A DNA stretch of 64,000 bases from Closterium sp. NIES-65 (Eukaryota; Streptophyta; Zygnematophyceae; Desmidiales; Closteriaceae): assembly GCA_948144175.1 (NCBI GenBank), contig CANXME010002327.1, forward strand, positions 2,155,001-2,219,000. The letters run 5' to 3'. The notes beneath the pieces were generated by a model that searched no databases, was not told the DNA's origin, and was given only the letters and a program-made list of their open reading frames with translations. Below, one piece after another: positions 11,295 through 45,200 of the stretch (position 1 is its first letter; every line of letters begins with the position of its first letter). The position numbers and the translations under genes are program-made.

Positions 11295-12407
11295 TACGGC
11301 ACCAGTTGTGCCCCCCTAGACAAAATTTTTGGCCTCACCTCGCAATACAATCTCAGCACAAGCAACTGCATCACAGTGAGGGCTATGTTAGAGTATCATG
11401 TCAGTTTATTTACACTGAGCGGTAAATACACCGTATTAGGATCCCCCTGGAAAGATAGTCCCACGGGACTCTCCCAAAAAGGTTAAAAGTATGAGGACCC
11501 CCCCCTTTAGGGGGTAATCATTTAAGGAACCCCATTTCTGTTTATAGAGCTGTTCTAGCACATTTTTGTTATGTTCATGCGTCAGAGTATAAGGGATCAT
11601 TTTCGAATTCTGACAGATCCAACGCGTCAGACTCGAAATCTGACAGATACTGGTATGCATGACACATCCAGCGCGTCAGACAGCAAATTGACACTTCTCT
11701 ATAGCGTTTGCACTGCAAAAAATCCCCAACAATAAAAGTCCACCCTTCTCACAAAATCATCTAAAGGCAGCATAAACTTGCTCCGATAAGGAATAATATA
11801 TGTCCGTAGGCTCTTAGAAAATCCTTCCGTTGTAATGCCTACCATGATTTTTTTAGGGATTTATAGAAAGCCCCCTCGGGTATTATAAGCAAGGAAATAC
11901 AGTAGTGACATAGCCCCGATTGTCTGAATGATTAGTACGGTATACATTACCAGGACCAGGACGTATGTAACACATGTTGCTTGCGGGTTCATTATCATTT
12001 GAGCAAGTCCCTCGTCGCAACAATGTAGATACATGCAGACATGAAACATTTGACGGAAGTATAAATCAGACTCTACTATCGTAGTATACGCAAGCCCGAA
12101 TTTTGGATTTCAACAGTCACTGGTTACACACCTGGGACACCTGTTGATGCAATACTTTCAAAGCAATGGGTTAAGTTTACACCAGATGTCAAATCATGGC
12201 TATTTGCAACGCCATCCTCCAGCATCATAGTAGCATACAAGCGAGAGTTTTACGTTTGTAAAAAAAGAGGATTACAGAGATGAGTACCCTACGTGAAGGG
12301 TGGATACGTCCACGCCTAGAAGAAAACACACCATGCAGCTGCTTTATTAATCACTCAAGAACACACTATTGATGAACTCATATTCGGCTCGGAAATCCTT
12401 CAAACTC
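11295..12407. other. AT-rich stretch without a recognised gene
   Basis: It lies between copia A and the stop codon of the receptor kinase, so it should contain the kinase 3' untranslated region and polyadenylation signals. Two related ~25-bp units around ATCCAACGCGTCAGAC (about 11617) and ATCCAGCGCGTCAGAC (about 11666) sit in a region rich in TCTGACA and TCAGA palindromes. I recognise no coding sequence. Confidence 0.5.
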
Positions 12408-32556
<20,149 letters not shown>

Positions 32557-33056
32557 GTTGAAGGCCCGACGGGGCCCTCCCATCATGGGAAGTTGACGGT
32601 CGTGCCCCACGGGGTTTGTTGGCGCGCTGCCTCTTGGTCTTTATTCTTCCCTCGCGAATTGCTTTCCAGATAAGCTGAAATAATCTACAACGTACTGATT
32701 GTATGATAGGGCCTTTTTTTGTTATTTGGAGGGCTTGGATGCAGTGTTATGTGATACAACGAGAGACAATGGAGCGAGTGAAAGTGCAGAATCAGTGAGG
32801 GGGAGGTTGAGTGAAAAGATGAGGTGATCCTTTCCCTAGAAAAGGCTGTAGGCGGGATGGGTTGCTGAGTTGAAGCCAGCGTGGTCACAAAAGCTTCATA
32901 GGTTTCGCAGCGTTGCGACAGCCATATCAAGCTTACAAACGTGTAACTCGAACACTTACGACGTTCGCACTGGCTACCCTGCTATTGATATCAAAGGGCG
33001 AGGTGGGGGGAAGGTTTGGCAAGAAAATATTGCGAGGTGACGTGGTATGTTTTGAG
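32557..33056. other. presumed promoter region of the receptor kinase
   Basis: Upstream of the signal-peptide exon and before the gypsy remnant. No open frame of a known family and no convincing TATA box in the expected place. Confidence 0.4.
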
Positions 33057-34578
33057 GTGTTGGATGCCAACCATTCTTGTCAAAAATCTTGAGCCTTGCC
33101 AATTCTGCAATTCTGACGAATCAGAACAATGGAAGACCGTGATTGACTAACACCAGCAGTTTGACCTCGTTATGCCATAACGAAATCAAAAGACCACAAA
33201 ATACCGCCACTGTTCATCAGCCAAGAAAGAACACTTGGAAGACCAACAACCACTTGTTTCCCGTACAAGCCAACTTGTTAATCTTCTAGTCTGTAAGGAA
33301 AATCACTTTTCCTTACTTCTCATCCCTGCTCCACGCGTACATCACTGTAGCACCTCAGTCAGCACCGTTACCACTCGCGATCCTCGCATCGACAATCACC
33401 CCACCATTTTCGCACATCGCACCCCGACCTCACGGTTCGGCTGGTAACCCGCGCTCCGGGCCTCCGCTTCGACACTTTCCCAACCTCAGTCCCAGGCTCG
33501 TCGCGCGACAACCACAGTCCATTACCGTTACCACTGTAGTTTTGCTATATATTCTTCGCTCATGCCTTCGCTCATTGTATTCTTGCTTCGATAGTGCAAT
33601 TCTCGTCCGTTCACTCAATTGCACTCGTAACACTTGGTATCAGAGCCTACGATCTCATCTCGGACCGCATCCACATTTTCGCTTCCCCACTATCTCAATT
33701 TTTGGAAGGGGGTAGACGTCTCTCAGCGACACAGCACCGCCGCTCATAGTGCTATCTCGTAAGCACGCACGGCCACGACCGAGGCTTTCGCTGAGGTTGC
33801 CTGACACCCCCGCCATGGCCGATTTCACGCTCGCCACATTGACGCAGGAGCAGCTTGATCGTCTCGTGCGTCAACTGGAAGATTCGGCGCTCGAAATCGC
33901 GACGCTCACGGCAGAACGTGAATCCGCCCGTCAACAATCCACGGTGACATCACACGCACCGACAAACGCATCTGCACAATCAGACGAGCTTATCATCTCG
34001 TCCGGCACACCAACACAACACGACAGCATGGGACAACGCTCAGGTGCAGCCAGTGATGGCGCCGCCCAGCCGATGCCTGGCATGGGAGGAAACAGGATCG
34101 CACCAAGCCCGCGGGAGCCCCGAGAAGCCCGTCGGCACATGGAATTTGCGACGACAAGCGACGAACAGGCCATTATGGCACCAATGCCGCTCAAGCCGCA
34201 ACGCCCACCCTGCTTCGACCCAAGCCAACGCGGAGGCCCGACGGTTCAATCGTGGGTCTTCACGATGAACGTCTTCTTCGACGCAAACTACGTCGAGTCA
34301 GACGCCGCGAATATTCAGTATGCGGTTTCGCTACTAAGGGGCCCCGCCATGGACTGGTGGCGAGTCATCGTGACGTCGCCACGCGCCTACGAGCCACCGT
34401 CGCACGAGGAAGGGCCCACGAGTCCAGCTGTCACTTGGAGTTCGTTCTGCGAGACCGCCCAATACAGCACGTGGGATGCGTGGTGCGCAGGGCTTCGGGC
34501 GCGCTTCGAGCCGATCGCGGCTTCGATTTCGACGCGTCAGAGATTGCGCACTTGGCGCCAGCTCGGATCAGTTCAAGA
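33057..34578 (+). mobile_element. Ty3/gypsy fragment K (LTR end, primer site, gag)
   Basis: TTGGTATCAGAGCC at about 33633 is a tRNA-Met primer site that directly follows an LTR-like end (CTCGTAACA). A TATATA box lies near 33543. The LTR start is unclear; TGTTGG at 33059 is a candidate. The gag reading follows and stops where copia C begins. It is a 5' fragment only. Confidence 0.7.
33815..34578 (+). CDS. gypsy K gag (fossil, partial)
   Basis: Open from MADFTLATLTQEQLDRL through a coiled-coil-like N-terminus, a low-complexity middle and the retrotransposon-gag core (FDPSQRGGPTVQSWVFTM, ANIQYAVSLLRGPAMDWW, GLRARFEPI). It is cut by element C. Structural protein of the element; fossil. Confidence 0.75.
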
Positions 34579-34672
34579 TGAGGAAAGTAGAACAAGAATG
34601 AATGACTAAGGAATGGAAGTGATACAAATATGCAACCCCCCACTATAGCCTACACAATATTATAATTTGACA
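34579..34672 (-). repeat. LTR of copia fragment C
   Basis: Ends TGAGGAAAG and TTTGACA (plus strand); related to the G and D LTRs around TAGGCTATAGTGGGG. Confidence 0.65.
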
Positions 34673-36665
34673 CACCCCCATAAGCTAAGTGGGGGAGAAC
34701 AAGGGGTCACAAGACCAGTCAAGAAAAGCAAAGCAAAGCTCAAGGTGGATCACAAAGTCACCACACAGTCCGAGCACAAGGTCAAGGCCACAAGGCCAGT
34801 TCACATGCAAGAGAACACATACATATATAACACTAAACAAGCAAAAGCAGGTATATATATATGGAAGAGTACAAGTGAGGTCAAGAGGTGAGCAAGTGAG
34901 GCAAGACAGGCACAAGGCCCAGCTAAGTGCAGAAGCGCTGATGATCATAAGGCCGAAGAGCCTTGGTGAAAACATCAGCAGTGTTGGCCTCAGAGGCCAC
35001 GTACGCAAGTCGCAACTCACCACGCTGCTGCAGCTCACGAGCGAGAAAGTAGCGGAGAGCAATGTGCTTCGTTCTGTGCTCCAAGCGCTGCTCCAGACAC
35101 AAGGCCAGCATGGCCTTGTTGTCTACGTACAGCACTGGAGGAGAATGAGGCGGCTCTCCGAGGTCAGTCAGCAGGTAGGTGAGCCAGCGAAGCTCCTGTG
35201 CAGCCATGGCCCCGGCGTAGATCTTAGCCTAACAACTGGAGCCGAGAACAGAAGACGAGCGAGTAGCCCGCCACGAAACAGAGCCGGAACCAAGACTGAA
35301 GGTGTAACCCTGTGACGACCGCTGCGTAGCCTGGTCATCAGCCCAAGAAGCGTCCGCATGGCCAGTGAGGACCACTGGACTCCGCCCTCCAAGCACTAGC
35401 CCCATGCCCGACGTACTGCATGAGTAGCGCAACACCCTCTTCGTTGAAGCCATGTGCTCTGGTCTGTGTCTCCCAGGAGCAACATAGCATGCAAGAATGC
35501 TAAGAGGGTATGCCAGGTCAGGTCGTGTGCAGGTCATCAGGTACATGAGGCAGCCAACAAGCTCTGGGTACGAGCCACTCGACTCTACGGACTCATCCGA
35601 AGGCAAAGCTGAGAGCGAGTGGCGAGTAGACAGAGGAGTGGCCTGAGGCGAGGAGTACGTGAAGCTGAAGCGCTGAAGGACCTGCTGCACCATGTGTGAC
35701 TGAGTCAAGGTAATGGTGCGGCGTGCTCTGTCCCGGGTGATCTGCAAGCCAAGGTAGCTGCGCAGTTCACCCAGGTCTGTGCATGTGTGTCTCTTCTGCA
35801 GCTCGGACTTCACGTGGGCGAGTCTAGCAGTGTCAGCTGTGGCAAAGACCAAGTCGTCGACGTACACGAGGATGTAGAACGGCGGCAGAGAGGTGTCGGT
35901 GCGCACAAAACAACGACGGGTCAGCAGTAGAGGGAGCAAACCCAAGAGCCGCAAGCGTAGTCCTCAGTGTGTCGTGCCACTCGCGTGGTGCCTGGCGGAG
36001 ACCGTAGACTGGCCGTCGGAGGCTCCACTAGGTGCCAGGAGGGAAAGTCCCAGTGAAGCCAGGTGGACGGCGCAGCCAGATCTCCTCGTGCGGGCTACCC
36101 TGCACGAAAGCAGTGCTGAAGTCAAGGGAGTGAAGCTCGTAGTCACGCTGCGCGGCTATGTGTAGCAGCACCCGAAGAGTGGTCATCTTCGGGATGGGAG
36201 AGAAGGTCTGAAAGTAGTCAACTCCCTACCGCTGACTGAAGCCACGAGCCACGTACCGCGCCTTGAAGACAGGTGGAGAGCCCGGCGGCCGCTTCACCCT
36301 GAAGATCCACATGCCACTGACGATGTTCGCCCCAGGAGGGGGAACCGCGTTAAGGTAGGTGTCTGTGGACTTCCAGGAAGCCATATCTGCATCCATAGCT
36401 GCCTGCCACTGAGAGGAGTAGGGACCAGAGACAAGGACACGGGAAGCCATGCCTCGGAGACGAGGTAGGGAAGGTTGACCAAGGCGGCGATGCCACAGGA
36501 GAGTCTCGTGAGACAGAAGGCGACACGAGTAGGGGGCAGACTCAGGACCAGACCTGGACGCTGCAGCAAACACCTGACCCGACGCAGCAACCAAGGAGTC
36601 AGGGAGGCGGGTGATTATGTAGTAGAGAGTGATGTACACGGGGGGGGGGGTTCTTGGCGCAGAAC
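34579..36665 (-). mobile_element. Ty1/copia fragment C (minus)
   Basis: A 94-bp LTR at 34579-34672 (minus-strand start TGTCAAATTATA), a polypurine tract, then a 3' region and RT/RNase H coding pieces (YILVYVDDLVFATA, QITRDRARRTITLTQSH, VLYVDNKAMLALC). To the right, short gag, pre-integrase and RT pieces lie side by side, so it is an internally rearranged copy of the family to which G belongs. Several breaks. It ends head-to-head with D. Confidence 0.8.
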
Positions 36666-39600
36666 TCAGGTGCTCCCCCGGTAGACCCCCTCCCCCCTCC
36701 GGGTCCTGCCCCGTCAGGTGTGTCCCAGGTAGACGCAGTCGAGCCTATCGAGGTAGCTGTTGACTCAGGTGCTGCTAGAGGTGCTGAGCCTGCGGGTGCC
36801 GGGTCTGGGGGTGCTGAGTCTGGGGGTGCTGAGACTGGGGGTGCTGAGCCTGGGGGTGCTGAGTCTGGGGTTGCTGAGCTTGAGGGTGCTGAGTCTAGGG
36901 GTGCTGAGCCTGGGGGTGCTGAGCCTGGGGGCGCGGAGCCTAGGGGCGCTGGGTCTGCTTGTGTGGCCGCCGGTGGTGCTTCGTTGCGGCGGGAGCCGCT
37001 CTCTCCACAGGAGCTGCGCGAGTGGTTTGCTCGCCATTGGAGACGTGCTGCTGAGACTGGTGGTGCTGCTGGGGCTACTGGAGTTGGTCCTGCTGGAGCT
37101 GCTGGCGGTACTGATACTGCTGGAGCTGGAGCTGCTGGGGGTGTTGGCGCTGGTGTTTCTACTGGCGCTGGTGCGTGTGGGGGTGCTGCTGAGGCTGCTG
37201 GAGCTGACGGTCCTACTGGAGTTGGTGCTGCTTGAGCTGCTGGGGGTGTTGGCGCTGGCGGTGCTGCTGGCGCCGGTGCTTCTGAGGGTACCAGAGTTGG
37301 CGGTGTTGGCGCTGGCGGTGCTGCTGGGGCTAATGCTTCTAGGGGTACTGGTGCCATCCTTGCTGGTTCTGGAGGCGCAGAGCGGCCGAGGCCGTACTTC
37401 GTTCCGCTCCTGGAGCAGGTTCTTGGTCTCCCGCCCTCTCCTGGTCCTGCTCCTCCCTTAGAGTGTCCACAGCCTGTCCAGTCGCAGTCACAGTTACAGC
37501 CCGCCTCCCCTCTTCCTGCTCCTTCTCCCTACACTGGTCCTACTGGAGGTCTTGCTGAGCGTCTTGAGCCTGCGTCTCGTCCTACAACGCCTGTTCGTGC
37601 TGCTCTCACTAGTCGTGCTACGCGTATGCGTCCTCCTGCGGTCCCCGCCAAACACCAGATGGCATTGCGTCCTTCCACTGCTCCTCTGCGTGTCCTGTTG
37701 CCGTCTCCTCCAGAGTCCTCTCTTCTTTCTCTTGCTGACCCGGAGTCTGACTCCCTTCGTGCTGCTAGTTTTTCGGTCACGCGCCTTCTTGCTACTGTTG
37801 TCACTGACCCTTCCTTTGAGTCCACTGCTGCGTCTTCTCTCGTTGTTGAGCTTGTCGACTTCGCTGCTCGCTGTCGTCTAGACTACGCTGCCAGTCTCGT
37901 TGCTGAGTTTGAGTCTGTCTGTCCTCCGTCCGTCGGGGGTGAGTGTGCTCTTAGCACGGACGTCCTTGAGGACAGGCAGAAGGAGTTCAAGTGCTTTGCT
38001 GCTGCTTTGCCCCATCTCGTCTCCTCGCTGATTGCCCCTGAGGGAGACCCGGATGCACCAGACATCCCGACTCCTCGATTGTACGCTGAGGCGATCGAGG
38101 GTCCCTACTCCTCTCAGTGGCAGTCAGCCATGGACGCAGAGATGGCTTCCTGGAAGTCCACAGGCACCTACGTCAACGAGGTTCCCCCACCTGGGGCGAA
38201 CATCGTCAGTGGCATGTGGATTTTCAGGGTGAAGCGGCCGCCTGGTTCTCCGCCTGTCTTCAAGGCGCGTTACGTGGCTCGAGGCTTCAGTCAGCGGCAG
38301 GGAGTTGACTACTTTCAGACCTTCTCTCCCACCCCGAAGATGACCACTCTTCGGGTGCTGCTGCACATAGCCGCACAGCGCGACTACGAGTTTCACTCTC
38401 TTGACTTCAGCACAGCTTTTCTGCAGGGCAGCCTGCACAAGGAGATCTGGCTGCGCCGCCCTCCTGGCTTCACTGGGTCGTTTCCTCCTGGTACCCAGTG
38501 GAGCCTCCGGCGGCCAGTCTACGGTCTCCGCCAGGCGCTTCGTGAGTGGCATGACACACTGAGGACTACACTTGCGGCTCTTGGGTTTGCTCCTTCTACT
38601 GCCGACCCGTTGCTGTTTCTGCGCACCGACACCTCTCTGCCGCTGTTCTACATCCTCATGTACGTCGACGACTTGGTCTTTGCCACTGCTGACACTGCTG
38701 GACTCGCCCACGTGAAGTCTGAGCTGCATAAGAGACACACGTGTACAGACCTGGGTGAACTGCGCAGCTACCTTGGCTTGCAGATCACCCGGGACAGAGC
38801 ACAGCGCACCATTACCCTGACTTAGGCACACATGGTTCAGCAGGTCCTTCAGCGCTTCGGCTGCACGCACTCCTCGCCTCAGGCCACTCCTCTGTCTACT
38901 CGCCACTCGCTCTCAGCTCTGCCTTCGGATGAGTCCGTAGAGTCGAGTGGCCCGTACCCAGAACTTGTTGGCTGCCTCATGTACTTGATGACCTGCACAC
39001 GACCTGACCTTGCATACCCTCTTAGCATCTTGGCACGCTATGTTGCTCTTGGGAGACACCGACCAGAGCACATGGCTGCAGCAAAGAGAGTGTTGCGCTA
39101 CGTGTGCAGTACGTTGCGCATGGGGCTAGTGCTTGGAGGGCGACGTCGAGTGGTCCTCACAGGTCACGCTGACGCTTCTTGGGCTGACGACCTGGCTTTG
39201 CAGCGGTCGTCACAGGGTTACACCTTCAGCCTTGGCTCCGGCTCTGTTTCCTGGCGGTCTACCCGCTCGTCTTCTGTTCTCAGCTCCAGCTGTGAGGCTG
39301 AGATCTACGCAGGGGCCATGGCTGCACAGGAGCTACGCTGGCTCACCTACCTGCTGACTGACCTAGGAGAGCCGCCTCGTTCTCCTCCAGTTCTGTACGT
39401 AGACAACAAGGCCATGCTGGCCTTGTGTCGGGAGCACAGAGTGGAGCACAGAACGAAGCATGTTGCTCTCCGCTACTTCCTGGCTTGTGAGCTGCAACAG
39501 CGTGGTCAGCTCCGCCTCACCTACGTGGCCTCTGAGGCCAACACTGCTGATATCTTCACCAAGTCCCTTCCGCCTTGTGATCATTAGCGTTCCTGTACTT

Positions 39601-39970
39601 TGCTCGGTCTTGTGCCTACCTGGCCTCACTTGCTCACTTCTTGATCTTGTTTGTACTGTCCTCTTTCTATACCTGCACTTGCTTGTTTACCTTTATATAT
39701 ATGATCTTGCATGTGAACTGGCCTTGTGGCCTTGCTCTTGTGCTCGGACTGTGTGGTGACTTTGTGATCCACCCTGAGCTTGCTTTGCTTTGCTTGACTG
39801 GTCTTGTGACCACTTGTTCTCCCCCACTTTGCCTATGGGGGTGTGTCAGAACATTATAGCTTATACATTTGTGTAGGCTGTAGTGGGGTAGCCCATAAGG
39901 GGTACAACCCAATTAGGGTTAGTACTTGTACCCAACTCTTTCATAGTTCATTCATTCTCGTTTCTCGTCA
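36666..39970 (+). mobile_element. Ty1/copia fragment D (plus): linker, RT, RNase H and 3' LTR
   Basis: Begins in the Ala/Gly/Glu-rich linker between integrase and RT (PSGVSQVDAVEPIEV), then carries the RT (37626-38825, with ANIVSGMWIFRVKRPPG and YILMYVDDLVFATA) and RNase H (38832-39587). A polypurine tract (CTATGGGGGTG) and a 127-bp LTR (39844-39970) follow. No 5' part is present. Few breaks; moderately young. Confidence 0.85.
39844..39970 (+). repeat. 3' LTR of copia fragment D
   Basis: TGTCAGAACATT to CTCGTCA, 127 bp. It differs at only a few positions from the LTR of element E (41323-41449). Confidence 0.9.
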
Positions 39971-40951
<981 letters not shown>

Positions 40952-41113
40952 TGTCAAAGAAGATTTTTTTATATCCTTCTAGAACTGCTTGTAGCATAAT
41001 CTAGTGTAAACACAGCGTTGGTGTTGTACTTGTTCTCTCTTTTCTCTAGTAAAACCCCATTTCTTCTCACCACATTCTTTGCCCCCTAAACCTAAACCAA
41101 TCTTCTTTTAACA
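40952..41113 (+). repeat. LTR of non-autonomous element L
   Basis: TGTCAAAGAAG to TTTTAACA, 162 bp, preceded by GCAGGCACTTAAAGGGGTG, which matches the corresponding tract of H. Internal motifs (GCTTGTAG, AGTAAAACCCC) echo the H and I LTRs. Confidence 0.55.
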
Positions 41114-41322
41114 TATGGGGGAGGGAGGAGGTGGTGTGATGGCAATTATGCTATCACACTAACCAATGGAAAGGCGTGTTGTGCTAGCATGAGTTTTTTT
41201 ATTATATTCATGAAAGGTTTGGCATGCTGAATTTGCATATTGTCATCCTACGTAACAGGATCCGAATGTGGGAAATCTGTATTAGGAATTCTTCAACATC
41301 ACTATGGCTAAGTAGTGGTACG
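41114..41322. other. short spacer, nothing recognised
   Basis: Contains a purine-rich run (TATGGGGGAGGGAGGAGG) and an imperfect palindrome (GTGTGATGGC...GCTATCACAC). Confidence 0.4.
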
Positions 41323-41449
41323 TGTCAGATCATTATAGCTTATACATTTGTTTAGGCTGTAGTGGGGTAGCCCATAAGGGGTACAACCCAATAAGGGTTA
41401 GTACTTGTACCCAACTCTTTCATAGTTCATCCATTCTCACTTCTCGTCA
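41323..41449 (+). repeat. 5' LTR of element E
   Basis: 127 bp, TGTCAGATCATT to CTCGTCA, followed directly by the primer-binding site. Confidence 0.9.
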
Positions 41450-41665
41450 TGGTATTGAGCAGGTTCCCGAGTGGGAATACTGCCTAGGGCACACCACAAA
41501 CTTTTTTTCCTTCCCTGCCCGGAGCGTGCTTCGCTCCTAACCCGAGTAGCGCCTCGGGCCGCCTTAATGGCCCCCGTTGGCCGCCCTTACGGCCTCTCGA
41601 GCCGCCTTCTACGACCCGCTTAGGCCCCTCGAGGCCCCTTACGGCCCCGTAGCGGCCCCGCTTAG

Positions 41666-41907
41666 TGTGAGAGTACGACGGCTTATGCCAGCTATGCTTG
41701 CTTGCCTCTACTTGATTATGCTATTTCTAGCATAGGATAATCATATGCATGCATGAATTGCTTGATTTCCTAGGCTAGGTGCTTTTCTATATTTTATTAT
41801 AGTTATAGCACCGAGCTAGGTTACGTGCACCGAATTCTGGCCTTTTCGGTTGCCACCGAATTGCCTTCTACCGAATTCGGTAAGGGTCTGTTCGGGACGC
41901 TACGCGG
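41666..41907 (+). repeat. 5' LTR of gypsy F, left part
   Basis: TGTGAGAGTACGACGG to ACGCTACGCGG. The remainder (49238-49363) lies beyond inserted copia G. Confidence 0.93.
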
Positions 41908-42040
41908 TGTGGAAACAAAGAACGAGAATGAAAATGACTATGAACGAAGTGAGTACAAATAGGAAACCCTAATTGGGTTGTACCCCCTATGGGATACCCC
42001 ACTATAGCCTACAGAAACAAGTAAGCTATAAGTTCTGACA
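41908..42040 (-). repeat. 3' LTR of element G
   Basis: 133 bp; minus-strand start TGTCAGAACTTATAGC, end TTTCCACA. Identical to 49100-49232. Confidence 0.95.
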
Positions 42041-42237
42041 CACCCCCATAGGCAAAGTGGGGGAGAACAAGGGGTCACAAGACCAGTCAAGCAAAGCAAA
42101 GCAAAGCTCAGGGTGGATCACAAAGTCACCACGCATTCCGAGCACAAGTTCAAAGGCCACAAGGCCAGTTCACATGCAAGATCATATATAGAGATATACA
42201 AGAACAAGAGTATATATATGCGAAAGTACAAGCAAGG

Positions 42238-45200
42238 TCAAGAGGAGAGCAAGTGAGGCAAGACAGGCACAAGACCCAACTGCGTGCAGCAACGCTGATG
42301 ATCACAAGGCGCAAGTGCCTTGGTGAAGACATCAGCAGTGTTGGCCTCAGAGGCCACGTACGCAAGTCGCAACTGTCCACGCTGCTGTAGCTCACGAGCA
42401 AGAAAGTAACGAAGAGCAATGTGCTTCGTTCTGTGCTCCAGTCGCTGTTCTCGACACAAGGCCAGCATGGCCTTGTTGTCTACGTACAGGACTGGAGGAG
42501 AACGAGGCTGCTCTCCAAGGTCGGTCAGCAGGTAGGTGAGCCAGCGTAACTCCTGTGCAGCCATAGCCCCTGCGTAGATCTCAGCCTCACAACTGGAGCC
42601 GAGAACAGAAGACGAGCGGGTAGCCCGCCACGAGACAGAGCCGGAACCAAGGCTGAAGGTGTAACCCTGTGACGACCGCTGCGTAGCCTGGTCGTCAGCC
42701 CAAGAAGCGTCTGCGTGCCCAGTGAGGACCACTGGACTGCGCCCTCCAAGCACTAGCCCCATGCCCGACGTACTGCACAAGTAGCGCAACACCCTCTTCG
42801 CTGCAGCCATGTGCTCTGGTCGGTGTCTCCCAGGAGCAACAAAGCGTGCGAGAATGCTAAGAGGGTATGCGAGGTCAGGTCGTGTGCAGGTCATCAGGTA
42901 CATGAGGCAGCCAACAAGCTCTGCAAACGGGCCACTCGACTCTACGGACTCATCCGAAGGCAGAGCTGAGAGCGAGTGGCGAGTAGGCAGAGGAGTGGCC
43001 TGAGGCGAGGAGTACGTGAAGCCGAAGCGCTGAAGGACCTGCTGCACCATGTGTGACTGAGTCAGGGTAATGGTGCGGCGTGCTCTGTCCCGGGTGATCT
43101 GCAAGCCAAGGTAGCTGCGCAGTTCACCCAGGTCAGTACACGTGTGTCTCTTCTACAGCTCGGACTTCACGTAGGCGAGTCCAGCAGTGTCAGCTGTGGC
43201 AAAGACCAAGTCGTCGACGTACACGAGGATGTAGAACGGCGGCAGAGAGGTGTCGGTGCGCAGAAACAGCGACGGGTCGGCAGTGGAAGGAGCAAACCCA
43301 AGTGCCGCGAGCGTAGTCCTCAGTGTGTCGTGCCACTCACGTGGCGCCTGGCGGAGACCGTAGACTGGACGCCGGAGACTCCACTGGGTACCAGGAGGGA
43401 AAGACCCAGTGAAGCCAGGTGGGCGACGCAGCCAGATCTCCTCGTGCAGGCTGCCCTGCAAGAAAGCTGTGCTGAAGTCGAGAGAGTGCAGCTCGTAGTC
43501 ACGGTGAGCAGCAACGTGTAGCAGAACCCGAAGAGTGGTCATCTTCGGGGTGGGGGAGAAGGTCTGAAAGTAGTCAACCCCCTGCCGCTGACTGAAGCCA
43601 CGAGCCACGTAACGCGCCTTGAAGACAGGTGGAGAACCCGGCGGCCGCTTCACCCTGAAAATCCACATGCCACTGACGATGTTCGCCCCAGGAGGGGGAA
43701 CAGCGTCAACGTAGGTGCCTGTGGACTTCCAGGAAGCCATCTCTGCATCCATAGCTGCCTGCCACTGAGAGGAGTAGGGACCCTCTATCGCCTCCGCGTA
43801 AGAGCGCGGAGTCGGGATGTCTGGTGCATCCGGGTCTCCCTCAGGGGCTAGCAGTACAGACGCGAGACGAGGTGAAGCGGCGGCCAGACACTGGAACTCC
43901 TCCTGCCTGTCCTCAAGGACGTCCGTGCCAAGGGCACACTCACCCCCGACGGACGGAGGACAGGCGGACTCAGACTCAGTGACAAGACGAGCAGCGTAGT
44001 CTAGACGACAGCGCGCAGCAAAGTCGACAAGCTCAGTGACAAGGGCAGACGCAGCAGACGACTCGAAGGAGGGGTCAGTGACAGCAGTAGCAAGGAGACG
44101 CGTGACAGTAGGACTGGCAGCACGAAGGGCGTCCGACTCCGGGTCGGCAAGAGCAGGAAGAGAGGAAGCAGGAGGAGAAGGCAAAGGGGCACGCAGAGGA
44201 GCAGTGGACGGACGCAGTGACATCCGGTGCGTGCCAGGGACAGGAGGAGGACGCTGACGCGACCCGCGACCACTAGCGCGCTCAGTACGAACAGGCGACA
44301 CAGGACGAGACGCAGGCTCACGACGCTCAGTAAGACCTCCAGTCGGACCAGCGTAGGGAGAAGGAGCAGGCAAAGGGGAGGCAGGCTGTAGCTGTGGCTG
44401 TGACCGGACAGGCTGCGGACCCTCGAAGGGAGGAGGAGGAGGTGTAAGACCAAGAACCTGCTGCAGGAGCGGAACGAAGTACGGTCGGGGCCGCGCGGCG
44501 ACGCTAGAAACAGCAGGAACAGCACCAGCAGCCCCGGCAGGAGCACCCACTCCAGTAGCACCTCCAGCAGCACCACCAGAAGCTCCAGAACCTCCAGCCG
44601 CAGCACCAGGAGCACTGTCAGTCGGGCCGCCAACGGCAGGCTCAGCGCCAACACCCTCAGCAGGACCAGCTCCAGGAGAACTCTCAGACTCAGCAGCTCC
44701 AGCACCCACAGTACGAGCGCCGGCGGGGCGCGCAGCAGCAGTACCCTCTGCAGCCGAAGAACCACCAGCACCAGCAGCACGCCTCCAGCGCCCGGCAAAC
44801 CACTCACGCAGCTCCTGTGGGGAGAGTGGCTCCCGGCGAGACGAAGCACCCCCAGGCACAGCACCTCCAGGCTCAGCACCCCTAGACACAGCACCCCCAG
44901 GCACGTCACCCCCAGGCTCAGCAACCCCAGGCTCAGCACCCCCAGACTCGGCACCCCCAGGCTCAGCACCCCCAAGCTCAGCACCCCCAGACTCGGCACC
45001 TCCAGGCTCAGCACCCGCAGCAGCACCAGAGTCACCAGTGACCTCGACAGGCTCGACCGCGTCTACCTGGGACACACCTGAAGGGGCAGGACCCTGAGGG
45101 GGGAGGGGGACTACCGGGGGGGGACCTGGTACCAAGAAGAGCGGGGGCGGGGGGAGGGACGGAGTGCGGTAGGGGAAGAGGCGGTAGTAGGGTACCGACT

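Noticed and set aside
33235-33447. Small plus-strand frame before gypsy K
   Set aside because: Lies within the probable LTR and shows no known domain.
36654-37461. Ala/Gly/Glu-rich and Leu/Val-rich proteins
   Set aside because: The Ala/Gly/Glu frame is the integrase-RT linker of copia D; the Leu/Val one is its shadow frame.
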